From positions 79,988 to 143,987 of the forward strand of contig NZ_QLLK01000010.1 of the NCBI RefSeq assembly GCF_003259505.1: a stretch of 64,000 nucleotides of DNA. Reading direction: 5' to 3'. Both the position numbers and the translations under genes were made by a program. The notes below the pieces were generated by a model. The model was not told the DNA's origin, did not search any database, and saw nothing but the letters and a program-made list of their open reading frames with translations. This document shows, one piece after another, positions 37,305 through 45,733 of this stretch. Source of the stretch: Algoriphagus yeomjeoni (GTDB lineage Bacteria > Bacteroidota > Bacteroidia > Cytophagales > Cyclobacteriaceae). Every line of letters starts with the position of its first letter. Position 1 is the stretch's first letter.

Positions 37305-38609
37305 TTAATATTCAGTCACTGATTTCAGTTTGAAAAACAGCCTTTCAGCTACACTCAGATCTTCTGTAATGATCTCGGCCGTACCCAGTAGTTCTTGCTT
37401 TAGTTGTATCTCCTTTCCATAGGAGGTTTTCGTCCCCTCTGGCAGGGAGCTATATACTACATAATTACCCTCTGCATCTGGGGAGACTGACATACTTCCT
37501 ACTTCCCCCCTAAGGGTTCCAAATTGCTGAAAAGGAAAATTATCCAACTTGATCAATACTCGCTGTCCCATAAAGATTTTACCCGTATTTTGCGAAGAGA
37601 CAATCATTTTACCCAGAAGTTCAGAACGCTGGTCAGGTAATATGGAAAAGACGTGCTCTCCGGACTGGACAAATTGATGCTCCCCCCAAACTGCCTGGTA
37701 GCTAACCTCACCATCGGTGGAGGAAACCAACACATAATTACGCTCCCATTCCTTTACAGCCCGTTTCAAACCATGATAGGACTGGATCAGATTAATTAAT
37801 GACCTAGACTCATCCTGCTCTTTGATCACATGTGTACTTTTTAGGGTTTGCCCCGCATTAACCAAAGCTTCTCGAAGCTGAGAAATGGTTATCGCCATTC
37901 CATTGACATTTTCTTGTATCTGAAGGTATTCCATTTCTCGGCTCTCAAAGTCTTTGGCAGCAATTATACCACCTTCATAGAGTTTTTTGTTTCGATTAAA
38001 ATCCTTCTCTACCAAGCTAACCTTCCTCTCCAGAATTTCTTTTTGAGCCAATTGGCTTGTAAGTCGTCCATGAATTTCCTGAATTGACTGCCGGTTCCCT
38101 TCGAGCTGAACCTGAGATGGCTGAAGCCTTTCTAGTAGTTTGAATTCCATGTAGCTTTGCTCAAACTCCACAAATGCCAGTTCAATCTCTCCCAAGACTA
38201 CATCCGAAAGAGAATCTATCGGAAAGAAAAACCTATTTCTCTCTCCAAATGGAACCTCATTCAGTAGCTTTTTCAGTAACATTACACTGCTAACATCAGA
38301 AGTGCTTTTAATACTTGCCAATGGCTGACCGGCCTGAACTTTTTCTCCGTTGTCCACCCAAAGCCTATCGATCTGACCTGAAGTTCTGGCTATTATCTTT
38401 TCCGTTGGTTCTACCGTGGTAACCATCACCCTAGACATGATAAAATCGGGATATTTGATGAAAAAGGACAAAAAAATCAAAACACAGGTTATTAAAAAAA
38501 CCATAGTGATCCCCCACCGGATCAGCCATGCAGGAGGAGTTGTAATAATCTCCTGCACCTCTTCAGATCTGAGCTGCAGATTGTCAATATTATGGAGATT
38601 TTCAGGCAT
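37305..38609 (-). CDS. HlyD-family periplasmic adaptor for the peptide exporter
   Basis: 434 residues: a short cytoplasmic end, one transmembrane helix (about 30-52, WGITMVFLITCVLIFLSFFI), a biotinyl-lipoyl-like half (IIARTSGQIDRLWVDNGEKVQAGQPLASI), a long coiled-coil hairpin (about 150-260) and the matching second half (YVLVSSTDGEVSYQ), then a beta barrel. Gene order and 2-bp gap with the C39 ABC transporter show they form one export machine across the cell envelope, as in class II bacteriocin and RiPP secretion in Bacteroidota. Confidence 0.9.
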   Translation of the reverse strand: MPENLHNIDNLQLRSEEVQEIITTPPAWLIRWGITMVFLITCVLIFLSFFIKYPDFIMSRVMVTTVEPTEKIIARTSGQIDRLWVDNGEKVQAGQPLASIKSTSDVSSVMLLKKLLNEVPFGERNRFFFPIDSLSDVVLGEIELAFVEFEQSYMEFKLLERLQPSQVQLEGNRQSIQEIHGRLTSQLAQKEILERKVSLVEKDFNRNKKLYEGGIIAAKDFESREMEYLQIQENVNGMAITISQLREALVNAGQTLKSTHVIKEQDESRSLINLIQSYHGLKRAVKEWERNYVLVSSTDGEVSYQAVWGEHQFVQSGEHVFSILPDQRSELLGKMIVSSQNTGKIFMGQRVLIKLDNFPFQQFGTLRGEVGSMSVSPDAEGNYVVYSSLPEGTKTSYGKEIQLKQELLGTAEIITEDLSVAERLFFKLKSVTEY

Positions 38610-38611
38610 TC

Positions 38612-40810
38612 CTAGTTTTCTCTAATTTTTCCCAGTTCCAATTGATTTTTGACCAGATTGTAATAAACTCCTTCTTGTAAAACCAATTCTTCATGGGATC
38701 CTGTCTCCTTAATTCCCCCTTCATCCATTACGATGATCTGATCTGCATTTCTCACTGTACTTAGTCGGTGAGCGATGATGAAGACCGTCTTTCCTTTCAT
38801 AAAATGGTTTAGGTTTTCCATTACAATCCGTTCGTTTTTAGCATCCAAGGCAGAGGTTGCTTCGTCAAAAAACAAGATCTCCGGATTTTTATATACAGCA
38901 CGTGCAATAAACAAACGTTGTTTTTGCCCAGTACTGATTCCAACCCCTTCATTTCCTATTTTAGTGTTGAATCTTAAAGGAAGGGATTGTATAAAGTCAT
39001 AGATATTGGCAGTTTTTGAAGCCATCACCAATCGATCGAGATCAACAACTTCCTCTCCCACTGCAATATTTGCAGCGATATTATCATTAAACACATAGCC
39101 TTCCTGCATCACAACTCCACAATGGTCTCTCCAACTGCGGGGCGATATGGAATCAAAACTATGTTTACCATAATAGATTTCACCCTCATTTGGCTCATAA
39201 AATTTTAGAAGGAGTTTCATCAAGGTGGTTTTCCCACATCCACTAGCGCCCACTACTGCTGTAATTTTCTGTCTAGGAACAGTGAGACTTATTTCTTTGA
39301 GGACATTTTCCTCGGCTCCTAGATATCGAAAGCTGAGCTTACTAACATTTAAATCCTCGCCAGGCACAATCTTATAAACCAATTGCCTATTCCTATTTTC
39401 CTCGTCTTCTTTGTCGTGGATCTCATTAAGTCGCTCCAGGCTGATCTTGGCATCCTGATAGGTACGGACAAAAGTCACGAGGCCCATAATCGGGCCGTTG
39501 AGTTGGCCTATAATATATTGCAGAGACAGCATCATCCCCAATGTAAGCTGACCCTCTATTACCAAAAGAGCAGAGGCAAAAGTGACTAAAATATTTTTTA
39601 GCTCATTGATAACTGAAGATCCCACTCCTTGGGTCTGCTCTAGAGCCAGAGTCTTAATGGAAACATTAAAAAGACTGGCCTGGACAAATTCCCATTTCCA
39701 GCGTTTTTGGGTTTCTGCATTGTGCAACTTGATCTCCTGCATTCCATTGATCAGTTCGATCACGGTACTTTGTTCCTGGCTGAGCTGGGCAAAGCGCATG
39801 TAATCCAGTTCTTTCCTACGTTTTAGAAAGTAGAAAATCCATAGGATATAAACTATGCTTCCTCCCATAAATATCATGAAGATCATAGGGCTGTAATAAA
39901 TCAATACTCCACCGAAAACAAAGAGGTTGAAAAAAGAAAAGAAGGTATTCAATGCCGTACCAGTAAGCAAGTTTTCTATACGCCTATGATCCCCAATCCG
40001 CTGCATAATATCCCCAGTCATCCTTGTGTCAAAGAAGGAAATAGGCAAATTCATCAGCTTGATAAAAAAATCGGATACTAAGGAAATATTTACCCGGGTA
40101 CTAAGGTGGAGTAGGATCCAACTGCGGAATACCTCAACACTTGTCCGTCCTAAAAATAGCATTACCTGTGCTATCAAAACAAGGTAGATAAACCCGATAT
40201 CCTGGTTTTGAATCCCAATATCAACAATACTCTGAGTTAAAAATGGAAAAATCAATTGAAGCAAACTTCCTACAAGTAAACCAATACCCAGTTGTATAAT
40301 CAGACTTTTATACTTGAACAGATATTGGAAAAGGAAACCCAGTGAGCGTTTATCCACGCTTTCCCACTTCATTTTTTTGAACTGAGGGGTCGCTTCGAGT
40401 AGCAACGTTATTCCTTCCTTACTCTCATCCGAAGCATTGTTACCAATCCAACGCGAGATAAACTCTTCCTTTGTAAGCTGAATCAATCCATGAGCTGGGT
40501 CAGATAAATAGACCTTGCCTTTATTAATTTTATATACTACCACAAAGTGATTTTTATCCCAGTGTACAATCAGGGGTAACTGAGCGTGCTCCAATCTTTT
40601 AAAATCCAACTTCGCTCCTAACGTCTTAAACCCAATTGCTTCTGCGGCATCGCTAAGTTTGAGAAGATTACTACCAGACCGTGTAGTTTCGGAAAGGCCC
40701 CTAATCTCCTGCAATGATATCAGCTTTCCATAATACTTTGCTATAATGCGTAGGCATGTAGGACCGCAATCTTTCCCATCGGGCTGTTTGTAGAATGGAA
40801 ACTTACTCAT
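38612..40810 (-). CDS. C39 peptidase-containing ABC transporter (double-glycine leader exporter)
   Basis: 732 residues in three parts. Peptidase C39: QPDGKDCGPTCLRIIAKYYG (nucleophile Cys15), VHWDKNHFVVVY (His88), YLSDPAHG (Asp104), the full catalytic triad. A six-helix membrane domain about 165-430. An ATPase: VVGASGCGKTTLMKLL (Walker A), GISTGQKQRLFIARA (signature), EILFFDEATSALD (Walker B) and IAHRLST (H-loop). It should cut a double-glycine leader and export the mature peptide, with the HlyD adaptor. The matching leader (ending MIYGG) is encoded at 42156-42395. Confidence 0.93.
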   Translation of the reverse strand: MSKFPFYKQPDGKDCGPTCLRIIAKYYGKLISLQEIRGLSETTRSGSNLLKLSDAAEAIGFKTLGAKLDFKRLEHAQLPLIVHWDKNHFVVVYKINKGKVYLSDPAHGLIQLTKEEFISRWIGNNASDESKEGITLLLEATPQFKKMKWESVDKRSLGFLFQYLFKYKSLIIQLGIGLLVGSLLQLIFPFLTQSIVDIGIQNQDIGFIYLVLIAQVMLFLGRTSVEVFRSWILLHLSTRVNISLVSDFFIKLMNLPISFFDTRMTGDIMQRIGDHRRIENLLTGTALNTFFSFFNLFVFGGVLIYYSPMIFMIFMGGSIVYILWIFYFLKRRKELDYMRFAQLSQEQSTVIELINGMQEIKLHNAETQKRWKWEFVQASLFNVSIKTLALEQTQGVGSSVINELKNILVTFASALLVIEGQLTLGMMLSLQYIIGQLNGPIMGLVTFVRTYQDAKISLERLNEIHDKEDEENRNRQLVYKIVPGEDLNVSKLSFRYLGAEENVLKEISLTVPRQKITAVVGASGCGKTTLMKLLLKFYEPNEGEIYYGKHSFDSISPRSWRDHCGVVMQEGYVFNDNIAANIAVGEEVVDLDRLVMASKTANIYDFIQSLPLRFNTKIGNEGVGISTGQKQRLFIARAVYKNPEILFFDEATSALDAKNERIVMENLNHFMKGKTVFIIAHRLSTVRNADQIIVMDEGGIKETGSHEELVLQEGVYYNLVKNQLELGKIREN

Positions 40811-40916
40811 CAGAAATTTTTATTAATCATATAGACAGCATCTATAAACAGCTTTGTGTATAATTGCACAAAATAATTATTACCAATAAAGAATTGAATT
40901 CCCTACAATTGAACTA

Positions 40917-42089
40917 CTACTCTACTTTCAGCCCCACGCGAAACAGTCTGAAAAAATCCTGCTCCACTTCCTTGTTTGGTGTTTCCAGCATCCAAAGTTC
41001 ACCGTTGCGATATAACATACTTTGAGCCTCTAAACCATCAGGAACAATATCATTTACTAAATTCCCGAGTGAATCGAGAATAGCGAGATGTACAGGATAT
41101 TTCTCAGCCATTCTGGCATTGAAATCAATAGTTTCCTCTTCGGATTTATTTGCTATTCGAATTTCTATATCTTCAGGGCTGTAGCCTTGAGTATATGCAA
41201 CCAAAAAACACCCATCAACCTCCTTTATGTTTAATATTCTACCTGTAGTCACTATGCTTACAAAGAAAAAATTTAGGTCTCTTGAATACTTATCCATTCC
41301 TTCAAAGTAGCGGTATTCCGGAAGATCAAGTGCAATACTGGAAAGTAGAGAGTAAGGTGGATTGGTATCGAAAACATAGATTACTGGCTCCAATCCAAAT
41401 GCCGCATAGATCTTATCATCAGAAATGCTATACATAGGAGCCCAAGAGTTTGGATAAAAGTATTTTCCATTTCTGTAAACACTACTTTCTGGAAATTGGG
41501 CAAACGATTCTTGCTGGCCTGTAGTTGGGTACCACCACTTCAATAAATACATTTCCTCATAAATCTCCTTATCCGAATATCCCAAGTTTCCTGGAAGATC
41601 CTGATTCACATGTAAATACCGATCACCAAATTTTTCAATACCCTGTCCCATACCTATTGGTCCAGAATTTAAAGGTTGGAAATCAACTGCCTTAAATTGA
41701 GAGATGAGATTTCCATCAAAATCATAGGTTGTAAAGCCTTTAGAGCCAAAAACCAACATCTGATTTTCACCTAACAACCTTATTGAACTCATCAATTTTC
41801 CATAACCATAAGGTACATCCCCAAGTTTGGAAAATGAATTGATGATTGACCCATTGAAATTTGCTAATACAATAATCTGTGAAGTATTTCCATCACCTCC
41901 ATCAAATACAACAGTTTTAGACACCGGATCTAAATCATGTACTTTAAATTTACCCACATAATTAATTTGAATACTGTCCCGCTTTTCTAAAGTAATCTTT
42001 GAATTAGGCTCTAAAGAAGTGGTCTTGCTTGTGGGATCACATGAAATTAAAAGTAGGAAAAGGAACAATAAAACAGCTGAGTTTCTCAT
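40917..42089 (-). CDS. DUF4221-like lipoprotein in the peptide operon
   Basis: 390 residues with a lipoprotein signal (lipobox LISC, Cys16). Mature part is a beta-propeller-like chain with repeated strand pairs, such as VVFDGGDGNTSQIIVLANFNG and LLGENQMLVFGSKGFTTYD, and an end RNGELWMLETPNKEVEQDFFRLFRVGL. Seen with similar Bacteroidota lipoproteins (DUF4221/6-bladed propeller), function unknown. Its place in the operon suggests immunity, cell-surface handling or sensing of the exported peptide, but nothing in the sequence proves this. Confidence 0.68.
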   Translation of the reverse strand: MRNSAVLLFLFLLLISCDPTSKTTSLEPNSKITLEKRDSIQINYVGKFKVHDLDPVSKTVVFDGGDGNTSQIIVLANFNGSIINSFSKLGDVPYGYGKLMSSIRLLGENQMLVFGSKGFTTYDFDGNLISQFKAVDFQPLNSGPIGMGQGIEKFGDRYLHVNQDLPGNLGYSDKEIYEEMYLLKWWYPTTGQQESFAQFPESSVYRNGKYFYPNSWAPMYSISDDKIYAAFGLEPVIYVFDTNPPYSLLSSIALDLPEYRYFEGMDKYSRDLNFFFVSIVTTGRILNIKEVDGCFLVAYTQGYSPEDIEIRIANKSEEETIDFNARMAEKYPVHLAILDSLGNLVNDIVPDGLEAQSMLYRNGELWMLETPNKEVEQDFFRLFRVGLKVE

Positions 42090-42114
42090 GATGTAAATGA
42101 AATATGGAAAATTG

Positions 42115-42145
42115 AGTTAAAAGGCTGCCTATTTATAGGCAGCCT
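42115..42145 (-). terminator. Intrinsic terminator/attenuator just after the peptide precursor
   Basis: Minus strand AGGCTGCCTA-TAAA-TAGGCAGCCT then TTTT: a perfect 10-bp stem with 4-nt loop followed by a short T-run, starting 10 bp after the precursor stop. It should let most transcripts end there and a fraction read on into the exporter genes. Confidence 0.7.
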
Positions 42146-42155
42146 AATATTGAAT

Positions 42156-42395
42156 TTAACTACCACAATAGGAAGTAGTACTACATTGATCACAACACCA
42201 ATATGTACCTGGCCAGGCCTCAGCATGTGCTTTTGCATCGCTCATTGTAAGGTCGCATATTGGTGGGAGGTTACCGTAGCCGCTCCATCCACAAGCAGAA
42301 CATCCACCTGACCCCCCATAAATCATAGCCAATTGACTTCTTTCAAGGACTTCATCTGAGAGAAGATTTAATTTACCTAAACTCAACTTTTTCAT
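42156..42395 (-). CDS. Cysteine-rich double-glycine-leader peptide precursor
   Basis: 79 residues. Leader MKKLSLGKLNLLSDEVLERS then QLAMIYGG ends in GG (27-28), the C39 cleavage point, and its MKKL-x-L-x-K-L-x-L pattern matches Bacteroidota natural-product leaders (TIGR04149-like; but no radical-SAM gene is nearby). The core (29-79) has seven cysteines (32, 35, 47, 67, 68, 71, 77), many Ser/Thr, and Trp, Tyr and Gly residues (GWSGYGNLPP, TYWCCDQCSTTSYCGS). Disulfides and/or thioethers and glycosylation are possible, given the neighbouring genes. It may be a bacteriocin-like or signalling peptide. Length and composition unlike other proteins in the window. Confidence 0.82.
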   Translation of the reverse strand: MKKLSLGKLNLLSDEVLERSQLAMIYGGSGGCSACGWSGYGNLPPICDLTMSDAKAHAEAWPGTYWCCDQCSTTSYCGS

Positions 42396-42522
42396 AATTC
42401 AGTTATTTAAAATTTATTTATTTTCCCAGTCATTTAAGAGTGCCTAGGCATACACCCATTCATCGCGATAGAATTTCTTTATCAATCCATTAGTGATACT
42501 GAATCAAATTATTTTTCCATTA

Positions 42523-43293
42523 TTAGTTTTTTACAGGATGATATAATTTATTTGAAACATTGCCTACTTCATCATAAACAGGTCTAAACCTTAAAGAACC
42601 CTTATATAGCCTGTAGTCATCATCTCTTTCTTCTATATAAAACCTATTTTCAAATCCAGGAGCAACAAATTCCCCCATTCCTCCAAAATCAAAAATTTCA
42701 AGCTCTGCCTGATAAATCAAAGAAGGAAATAAAACTTCGTGGTGTCCACACCATTTGTTTTGAAGGGCTTTATGAATTAATTGCAGCGCCTCATTAGATA
42801 TCCGATAGATAGGATTAAAAGATCTTATTCGTTCTTCAAATGGGATTACTTTATATGGATGAGCCAGCGTATCCCACCAAGGCCAATTTGGAACAATAGG
42901 AGCTTTTTGAATATGCGAACTGATAAAATCAGCAGAAACTTCTGTAAAACAAGAGAATAAATTACTCCAATCTCCTGAGAAACGTACGTCATCTTCTATG
43001 CACCAGTAATAATCATAATCCGGGTATTCCTGATAAAATTTTAGAAGAGGAAAATGGTTATTTCCAGGAACCAAACTAAATCCTATTGGGAAATAATTAA
43101 GCTCAAAAAGTATTTCATTTGTAAATGTGAAATGCGATTCGTTTTTCACAAATTCAGGAACTTCAAAACTTTTCTTGTGATAAAGAAGATAAAGATCTCC
43201 AAAGGATTGAGCCTCAAAAGTTAATTTCTTAAATGGTTCAATAAGACTAGGTGTTGTCTTCTGAGTTAAATACAAAAATACTTGCTTGTTCAT
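42523..43293 (-). CDS. Putative glycosyltransferase-like protein
   Basis: About 256 residues. I start at the ATG at 43293 because MNKQVFLYLTQKTTPSLIEPF is preceded by AAGGAAAG on the minus strand; a longer reading begins at 43329. DYDYYWCIEDDVRFSGDWSN contains an EDD-type metal motif of GT-A glycosyltransferases; other parts, LSLVPGNNHFPLLKFYQEYP and NKWCGHHEVLFPSLIY, resemble a group of unnamed Bacteroidota sugar transferases. Family assignment is weak. Position between the disulfide enzyme and the precursor makes a modifying role on the peptide reasonable. Confidence 0.5.
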   Translation of the reverse strand: MNKQVFLYLTQKTTPSLIEPFKKLTFEAQSFGDLYLLYHKKSFEVPEFVKNESHFTFTNEILFELNYFPIGFSLVPGNNHFPLLKFYQEYPDYDYYWCIEDDVRFSGDWSNLFSCFTEVSADFISSHIQKAPIVPNWPWWDTLAHPYKVIPFEERIRSFNPIYRISNEALQLIHKALQNKWCGHHEVLFPSLIYQAELEIFDFGGMGEFVAPGFENRFYIEERDDDYRLYKGSLRFRPVYDEVGNVSNKLYHPVKN

Positions 43294-43352
43294 CTTTCCT
43301 TTTAAATAAAATTTAGTGGCCTTAAACAAATGATCAACTTAATTCACGTCGT

Positions 43353-44915
43353 TCACACCAAAACATAGTGTAAATCTTCAACTTTATACCCCTTAGGTAA
43401 CTCATAGCCATCAATGAACAAAGTTGGTGTATAAGAGATGTCCTCCTTAACACACCATTCTTCCATAGCCTTTAATTTTTCTTCTTGTTGCATCAGCTCG
43501 CCATTCATCGGATATTTGGCAGCAAATAAACTATAATCTTTCTTCTCAGCTCCGTACCAATCATCTAAAGCTTGGTGCATAAGTTTTGAATCACCTTTAT
43601 CTTTTATAGCTAGTAAATGCCGAATTGTTCTTTCTTTTTGATCGTCACCATTACCTGGAACAAAAAGAATTTGAAGGTCTATATTCCCCTTTGCAAAAAG
43701 GTTTTCCAATACCGGATGTGCTCGGGCACAAGGACCACAATAAGGATTGCATACTTTTAAGACTTGGTATTTCGATTTTTCACCCTTCATCACTATCCCC
43801 AAACCTTGAGGCTCATTCTTCATTTTTTTAGATCGGGAAAGAGATAATTCAAATAACTCCTTATTGCTTTTTAGCTTTGCAAGCTGTCTTTTGGATTTAT
43901 AGATTTCATCTTGGATTCCAAGCAAAGGCTTGATGAAAATCCCTCCCAAGATCACTCCTGTGAAAAGAAACAGAAACAAAAGGACTACACTACCATCAAT
44001 ACCACCAGACCAAAATGCTTCTCCACCTGTTGCCATAACCTCCATTACTAATACTCCTTGGATCAGCAAACAGAACCTGCACCACTTCTTGAGTACTTTA
44101 GTCTGATAATAGAAGGAGTAGATTACTACCGGAATGGTTAGAGCACTAAGCCATGCAAGGAATGTAATGTATGAGAAGGATAAGCCTACAAGCAAACCCG
44201 CCCCTGTAAAGAAATAGGCGAATGCTACCAGACTGGGGTTGATCTGTCCATCCAGCAGTTGAAAGGACTTTGAATCCAGTACGGAATTGCAATCCACATT
44301 TTTTCCGCTGGAACACAGGTTTTGAAGGATAGGATTATGCTTATCCTGCTGATACCATAGTAGGACACCCGAAATGGACAATCCCAGTAGTTTAAGAACA
44401 AAATAGAATAGATGTAATCCTGAAATCCCAATTTCAATTACTCTAAGTCCAAGCCAAAACAGAAAGCTAGCTCCACAAATTATTGCTATACCTTGGATGA
44501 TCCTCTGATCCCGAATCTTTTGGTTGATTTCCGGTTCTGCCGCATCTTCCCCTGCTTCTACCATTAAACTCACACCTGTCCAACTCTTTAAGAAATCCAG
44601 CCGGGATACGTCCTTTTGCTTCCCTTTTTCATCAAATAGGGATACTGAATTTTCAGAAACAGCCGTGATCACATTAAAATAGCTGCCATTGGGCAGCGAT
44701 ACCTGCACTATTCCCGGTAGAGGAAAGTCATCCAACCGATCCGGTCCAAGCTTGACTGCCATAGATCTAACTCCATAATCCTCTAGAGTGTCTGATATAC
44801 CAAGTAAGCTGGAATATTGGGGATGGGTAAAAATTTTTTCTTTAAGGTATTTGCCAGTATAAGGCACCTTAAGTGATTCCAGTAATCTCTTGCAAATGAC
44901 TAAACAGTTATCCAT
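43353..44915 (-). CDS. C39-like + VKOR + thioredoxin fusion (disulfide-forming membrane protein)
   Basis: 520 residues. Residues 1-125 look like a C39 peptidase fold but without the C-G-P-T-C nucleophile region and with Asn/Phe where the His sits; inactive. Then a VKOR domain: membrane helices from 140 to 330, the outer pair Cys201/Cys209 (CSSGKNVDC) and the active CRFC (279-282). The C-terminus is a thioredoxin-like domain with CNPYCGPCARAHP (CGPC at 393-396). VKOR-Trx fusions make disulfides in exported proteins. As first gene of the operon it most likely oxidises cysteines of the precursor peptide, with the C39-like part perhaps holding the leader. Confidence 0.85.
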   Translation of the reverse strand: MDNCLVICKRLLESLKVPYTGKYLKEKIFTHPQYSSLLGISDTLEDYGVRSMAVKLGPDRLDDFPLPGIVQVSLPNGSYFNVITAVSENSVSLFDEKGKQKDVSRLDFLKSWTGVSLMVEAGEDAAEPEINQKIRDQRIIQGIAIICGASFLFWLGLRVIEIGISGLHLFYFVLKLLGLSISGVLLWYQQDKHNPILQNLCSSGKNVDCNSVLDSKSFQLLDGQINPSLVAFAYFFTGAGLLVGLSFSYITFLAWLSALTIPVVIYSFYYQTKVLKKWCRFCLLIQGVLVMEVMATGGEAFWSGGIDGSVVLLFLFLFTGVILGGIFIKPLLGIQDEIYKSKRQLAKLKSNKELFELSLSRSKKMKNEPQGLGIVMKGEKSKYQVLKVCNPYCGPCARAHPVLENLFAKGNIDLQILFVPGNGDDQKERTIRHLLAIKDKGDSKLMHQALDDWYGAEKKDYSLFAAKYPMNGELMQQEEKLKAMEEWCVKEDISYTPTLFIDGYELPKGYKVEDLHYVLV

Positions 44916-44944
44916 TGACTAGCAATAAAAACTTCACCTAAAAT

Positions 44945-44974
44945 TTTGATATTTAAAATCATTCAATAAATTTG
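44945..44974 (+). promoter_or_regulatory. Bacteroidota-type promoter for the XRE gene
   Basis: TTTG (44945-44948), 18 nt, TAAATTTG (44967-44974), near the Bacteroidota consensus TTTG-N19-TAnnTTTG; expected start near 44981, 73 bp before the XRE start codon. Confidence 0.5.
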
Positions 44975-45004
44975 AGAATTACCTTTTTAAAAGACAATAC
45001 CGTA

Positions 45005-45034
45005 TTTACTAACATTCAGTAACTTTTTACTAAC
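45005..45034. promoter_or_regulatory. Three phased 9-bp repeats between the XRE gene and the peptide operon
   Basis: TTTACTAAC (45005-45013), TTCAGTAAC (45015-45023) and TTTACTAAC (45026-45034), stepping 10 then 11 bp, one helical turn each. They lie just downstream of the XRE promoter and upstream of the divergent operon start (44915). Likely operator. Confidence 0.5.
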
Positions 45035-45053
45035 CCAATTAACCTTTTAAGCC

Positions 45054-45305
45054 ATGAAAATAGGCCACAAATTAAAAAAAGCCAGAGAATCCAAAAGACT
45101 AAGCCAGCATGAAGTATCTGATCTTTTAGGCGTTTCACAAAAGACACTTTCTAATATAGAGAGTAACAAAAGTCAGCCATCTGTTGCACAACTTTCTGTG
45201 ATGGGAGAGATTTATGAGATAGATGTACTGAAATTATTAGCCGAAAACGGAATACATTTAACCCCCCCCTCCCACGCAATCATTCTGAAGCCGAGGAAGA
45301 ATTAA
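45054..45305 (+). CDS. XRE-family HTH regulator, divergent from the peptide operon
   Basis: 83 residues: MKIGHKLKKARESKRLSQHEVSDLLGVSQKTLSNIESNKSQPSVAQL in pieces is a canonical XRE/Cro helix-turn-helix, with the recognition helix QKTLSNIE. After residue 70 a run of eight C (45262-45269) is followed by an unusual C-terminus (SHAIILKPRKN). If the run had one C more, the frame would continue PRNHSEAEEELRKLKNALERILGK to TAG at 45344-45346, a normal amphipathic helix. So either a genuine frameshift, a slip-prone switch or a sequencing error is present. It probably regulates the divergent operon and itself. Confidence 0.75.
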   Translation: MKIGHKLKKARESKRLSQHEVSDLLGVSQKTLSNIESNKSQPSVAQLSVMGEIYEIDVLKLLAENGIHLTPPSHAIILKPRKN

Positions 45306-45346
45306 GGAAATTGAAGAATGCGCTGGAGAGAATTTTGGGGAAATAG

Positions 45347-45733
45347 ATTCTGAAGATCTTGATAAGTAGTATACTGCTCAGGAAGTTATTTTAGAAACTC
45401 CAAATTTAATCACTTAGAGGTAATTGAAAAGCCTCCCCAATAACTCCAAATCCGCCTCAAAAGAGTTCGACTTCTGTAACACCAGCTCCTCCTGACGAGA
45501 CAAATCCATATTTGAAGGATTTTTGCATTTATTTTTACTATACAACTCTATATTAATCAGGTATTTATGAATAAAAAATTTATTGACTTAGAGAGTTTGA
45601 ACTTTTCAGACTGAAAAGTTACTCTTTCCAAAAATGTCGAACTCAATAATATTTTCTTCCTTAGCACTCGTATTCTCAAATATTCATAGGCACCTTATTA
45701 CTGGAAAAAGTAAATTAATTTAGTTCCGCAGTT
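45347..45733. other. Intergenic, tiny coding-like scrap
   Basis: A 31-codon minus-strand frame (45414-45509, MDLSRQEELVLQKSNSFEAD...) resembles a protein tail but is too short to call. No other feature. Confidence 0.3.

Noticed and set aside
42156..42395. Precursor read as a radical-SAM-modified peptide because of its leader type
   Set aside because: No radical-SAM gene is encoded in the operon or elsewhere in the window.
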